Source: Saccharophagus sp. K07 (GTDB lineage Bacteria; Pseudomonadota; Gammaproteobacteria; Pseudomonadales; Cellvibrionaceae). From it: a DNA stretch of 64,000 nt. A program made the translations under genes and the position numbers. Where the stretch lies: NCBI RefSeq assembly GCF_014336955.1, contig NZ_QRAI01000003.1, positions 310,001 to 374,000 of the forward strand. The letters run 5' to 3'. Position 1 is the stretch's first letter. Each line of letters starts with the position of its first letter. This document shows, in pieces, positions 61,804 to 64,000 of the stretch. A model generated the notes under the pieces. The model was not told the DNA's origin. It was given only the letters and a program-made list of their open reading frames with translations, and ran no database searches.

Positions 61804-63750
61804 TCACTCATCGACTCTAATCCCTTGCTGCTTCAGCCAGTTCAAGCCTTTGGGTGTCGCTTTGTAGGCCTGTTCCGGATGATTGGCCACCTCTGGGTGG
61901 GTATAACCAATCAACTCTTCCTGTGCTCGCAGGGGGTTAAGGTGCATACTTTTCAACGTTTTAACCTGCCGCCCAGCTAGCAAAACAGCCAATTGTTCGG
62001 CCTTATAGGGACGAAGTGCACATAGCCAAACGATCAATGGCCATAACTTATCTCTGCGAGCTTTGGGGGTAAGTTCTGCAAGGTGCTTCTGCAAATCGGT
62101 TGGCAGTTCTACCGCATCTGGGTCGAGGTCACCCGTATTTGAGCTGAGGTCACCCGTATTTGAGCGGAGGTCACCCGTATTTGAGCTGAGGTCACCCGTA
62201 TTTGAGATATTCGAGAACAGGGGCAACTCTTGGAAATCTGTTTGATCAACCAAACGGTAGTAGGTCGCAGGCCCCGCACCGCCTTGCTTCAATAAACGGC
62301 ACTGATGGTGCAGGCGTTTAAGTACCTGGCTGGCTGCCAAGGTATCCAATCCCGTAATTGCACGTAATCCAGCGTTATCGACCGCACCTGTTTCCTTGGC
62401 GAGAATCAACGCTCGTGCTTCGTTATCTGATAGTTGAAGGTGAGAAAACTGTTTAAGCCAGTGCAACTGCTCCTCACCGAGCAATTGGTGCAGCAGGTAA
62501 ATGGCGTGGAACTCATTAGCCTGAACATTGCTGGAAAACACCGGAACCGCAAGACCGGCTTCGGTGAGCAAACGTCGCATGGTGCGAATACCGGAGCCTT
62601 TGGTTTCAGCAAAATTCAGGTCATACAGGACAGATGCCAGAACGGGATTACGCAATTTTGATCCCATTTCACCCAGTATGGCTTCCGGTTTCAGCGAGTA
62701 ACCTGCATTGCGAATTTCAATCCTATTGCTATAACGCACAACCATAATGGGTTGGTTCACGTAATAGTCGCGATGCATTACCGCATTAACCACCGCTTCA
62801 CGAACCACCTTATAGGGTAATAACGGCTCATCTGAACGCTGCAAATCACCTTCTTTCAAACGAAAATGCTTAGGCAGATCGTCAATAATGGCACTTTCCA
62901 GTTTTGGAATCAGACGCAACAATGGTTCTCGCAAATCGAGCGTAGTGACAAAACGTTGCTCAGGGTCTTCTATCCATTGGGTTCCCGCGATACGCACATA
63001 ATCAACTCGCATAGCAGGTAATAGCCGACGTAACGACAATGGCTTTCCCATTAACAGCAATCCAGCCACATTAGGAACCCACTGCTCTCCCCTTTTTTTA
63101 ACGAGATTCAGCGCTCGAAGCATTTCGGGATCACTGACATTCAGCTCTTCAGCATTGGGGCGGACTTTTGTGCGCAGGTTCCGATAGAGCTCAATCGCTG
63201 CAGGATCCAGATCATCCCACTCCGCCTCGGCAAGTACGACCTGTTCAAAACCGGTGCCTGTCTTTGCCAACAGTAGCGGTTCTATATCTGCCTGAGTACA
63301 TTCATAATCACCATTCAGGCCGCGTCGCCATACACCCGTCTTGCGCTTATTCTTGCTGTCAAACTTGCCTTTAAAAGTGCAGGGCTTTGCCACAGGATCC
63401 AATTCAGGTACAAACACCGAAATTACGGATTTGCCTTCCAGCTCTACCGCTTTCGCTTCTATTGGAACAGCCTGCTCAAACTGTTCCCGGCAGTTGAGTT
63501 GCAGCTCGCTTAGCAGCTTTTCCGTGTTATCAATTCCAGACACATAGAATTTTGGATGTGGCGCATCAGCTTCGGCTTCGCTTACACCCAATAGAAGGTA
63601 GCCGCCGCCAAGCCCAGGCTCATTAGCAAGCGCGCAGACCGTTTGCATTACTGAACTGCCAATTTCACTACCACGCTTAGCCTCAATGCGTGGACATTCG
63701 TCTAACTGACGCAGCTGCTCAAGCAGTGAAGCTGGAGTAAATTCATTCAT
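61804..63750 (-). CDS. AlbA_2/Schlafen-type ATP-binding protein beside hsdR
   Basis: 648 residues. The N-terminal AlbA_2 (divergent AAA/Schlafen-like) domain has CPRIEAKRGSEIG and GLGGGYLLLGVSE; then a GHKL-like ATPase C-terminal domain (LPYKVVREAVVNAVMHRDYY, NPVLASVLYDLNFAETKGSG). Two helical HTH-like regions follow, then a short NTGDL repeat block (about residues 515-545) and a C-terminal helical domain. Such proteins are common accessory genes in type I restriction operons. ATG 63750 follows a strong aggagg. The gap to hsdR is 165 bp. Confidence 0.88.
   Translation of the reverse strand: MNEFTPASLLEQLRQLDECPRIEAKRGSEIGSSVMQTVCALANEPGLGGGYLLLGVSEAEADAPHPKFYVSGIDNTEKLLSELQLNCREQFEQAVPIEAKAVELEGKSVISVFVPELDPVAKPCTFKGKFDSKNKRKTGVWRRGLNGDYECTQADIEPLLLAKTGTGFEQVVLAEAEWDDLDPAAIELYRNLRTKVRPNAEELNVSDPEMLRALNLVKKRGEQWVPNVAGLLLMGKPLSLRRLLPAMRVDYVRIAGTQWIEDPEQRFVTTLDLREPLLRLIPKLESAIIDDLPKHFRLKEGDLQRSDEPLLPYKVVREAVVNAVMHRDYYVNQPIMVVRYSNRIEIRNAGYSLKPEAILGEMGSKLRNPVLASVLYDLNFAETKGSGIRTMRRLLTEAGLAVPVFSSNVQANEFHAIYLLHQLLGEEQLHWLKQFSHLQLSDNEARALILAKETGAVDNAGLRAITGLDTLAASQVLKRLHHQCRLLKQGGAGPATYYRLVDQTDFQELPLFSNISNTGDLSSNTGDLRSNTGDLSSNTGDLDPDAVELPTDLQKHLAELTPKARRDKLWPLIVWLCALRPYKAEQLAVLLAGRQVKTLKSMHLNPLRAQEELIGYTHPEVANHPEQAYKATPKGLNWLKQQGIRVDE
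62125..62208. repeat. Four 21-bp tandem repeats inside the AlbA_2 gene
   Basis: Copies start at 62125, 62146, 62167 and 62188 (gaggtcacccgtatttgagct and near-identical). They are in frame and encode a repeated SSNTGDL unit in the protein. Length variation would preserve the frame, so the array could expand or shrink without breaking the gene. Confidence 0.9.
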
Positions 63751-63839
63751 TTTTGAACCTCCTGCTAACTACGGAATGTCCGCGACGCATTCAGGAGAGC
63801 ATCTTGGAAGTGGCGATTCATATATTCTCCTTTTTCTTT

Positions 63840-63890
63840 AATCCGAGAGGGCAGTTGTTCGGTCAAACCGAACAACTGCCCTCTCGGATT
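63840..63890. repeat. Perfect 24-bp hairpin upstream of the restriction genes
   Basis: Arms 63840-63863 and 63867-63890, separated by caa, pair perfectly for 24 bp (the first arm includes ccgagagggcagttgttcgg). It lies 89 bp upstream of the AlbA_2 start. There is no T-run on the + strand; a run of A/T-rich sequence lies on the other side (tcctttttcttta). It may be the terminator of a preceding leftward gene or a mobile-element end. Confidence 0.85.
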
Positions 63891-63896
63891 TGATTG

Positions 63897-63921
63897 AACT
63901 TGTAAGTAATCTTTACAAGTT
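63897..63921. repeat. Second inverted repeat next to the hairpin
   Basis: aacttgtaa (63897-63905) and ttacaagtt (63913-63921) with a 7-nt spacer gtaatct. It could be an operator or part of a promoter for the leftward restriction genes. No gene is seen between 63751 and the window end. Confidence 0.45.
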
Positions 63922-64000
63922 GCACCTGGTTCCAGTCTCCCTCGTCATACACTATTGGATTCCGCCCATTACCAATATTCAGGTTTAATGATTGGCTTTT

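Noticed and set aside
62125-62208. CRISPR-like array
   Set aside because: The repeats are contiguous 21-mers with no spacers and lie in frame inside a coding sequence.
1-64000. tRNA or rRNA genes
   Set aside because: No cloverleaf-like or rRNA-like segment was noticed in the intergenic regions by eye.

Overview
The window comes from the chromosome of a Gram-negative gammaproteobacterium. The block pilU/pilT - yggS - proC - yggT - metX - metW - DUF4426 - rdgB - hemW is arranged as in Pseudomonas and its relatives, as are the ppk, trxA, rho, ubiD and glyQS-gmhB-plsC groups. The base composition is moderate, and there is a secreted esterase, a T6SS, and a TPR/ExbBD/TonB envelope set. Together these suggest a marine or polysaccharide-degrading lineage of the Cellvibrionaceae type (Cellvibrio, Saccharophagus, Teredinibacter). 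That placement is an inference and was not tested by alignment.

Layout. 1-2.2 kb: twitching motility ATPases pilU (cut by the left edge) and pilT, which carries an apparent frameshift. 2.3-8.5 kb: a rightward housekeeping block (PLP homeostasis, proline, methionine, nucleotide-pool cleaning, haem chaperone). 8.6-14.4 kb: ppk, trxA, rho with a long leader and a good sigma70 promoter, and ubiD. 14.4-19.1 kb (leftward): an energised envelope module made of a TpsB/FhaC-like barrel, an AgmX/TonB-like transducer, two ExbD proteins and an ExbB. 19.1-31.9 kb (leftward): T6SS left arm with a small unknown protein, PpkA-type kinase, PppA phosphatase, TagF, TssM, TssL, TssK, TssJ and FHA protein. 32.2-43.1 kb (rightward): T6SS right arm tssA-B-C-C2-E-F-G-H, closed by a strong bidirectional terminator. 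43.2-48.2 kb (leftward): four genes, two large TPR proteins, a TPR lipoprotein and a small secreted protein. 48.5-52 kb: a lipoprotein, an anchored orphan TRAP-type binding protein and a secreted alpha/beta hydrolase. 52-57.6 kb: plsC, gmhB, glyS, glyQ and an LpxL-like acyltransferase. 57.6-63.8 kb (leftward): part of a type I restriction locus (YgjP-like metallopeptidase, HsdR, AlbA/Schlafen-type protein). The right edge holds a perfect 24-bp hairpin.

How it works together. The T6SS has baseplate, sheath, membrane-complex and ClpV genes plus a full threonine-phosphorylation circuit (PpkA, PppA, Fha, TagF), but no Hcp, VgrG or PAAR gene in view. TssL, PpkA and PppA all begin with a similar acidic DxD[K/R]T motif that could be the phosphothreonine ligand of the FHA domain. 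The most unusual part is the pair of gene sets flanking the T6SS: ExbB, two unequal ExbDs (one with Asn where the proton-carrying Asp is expected), an AgmX/TonB protein and a TpsB-like barrel on one side, and TPR envelope proteins on the other. The part list resembles the Agl-Glt trafficking/motility machinery of Myxococcus more than a plain iron-uptake TonB system, and it may be a poorly described proton-motive-force-driven envelope machine.
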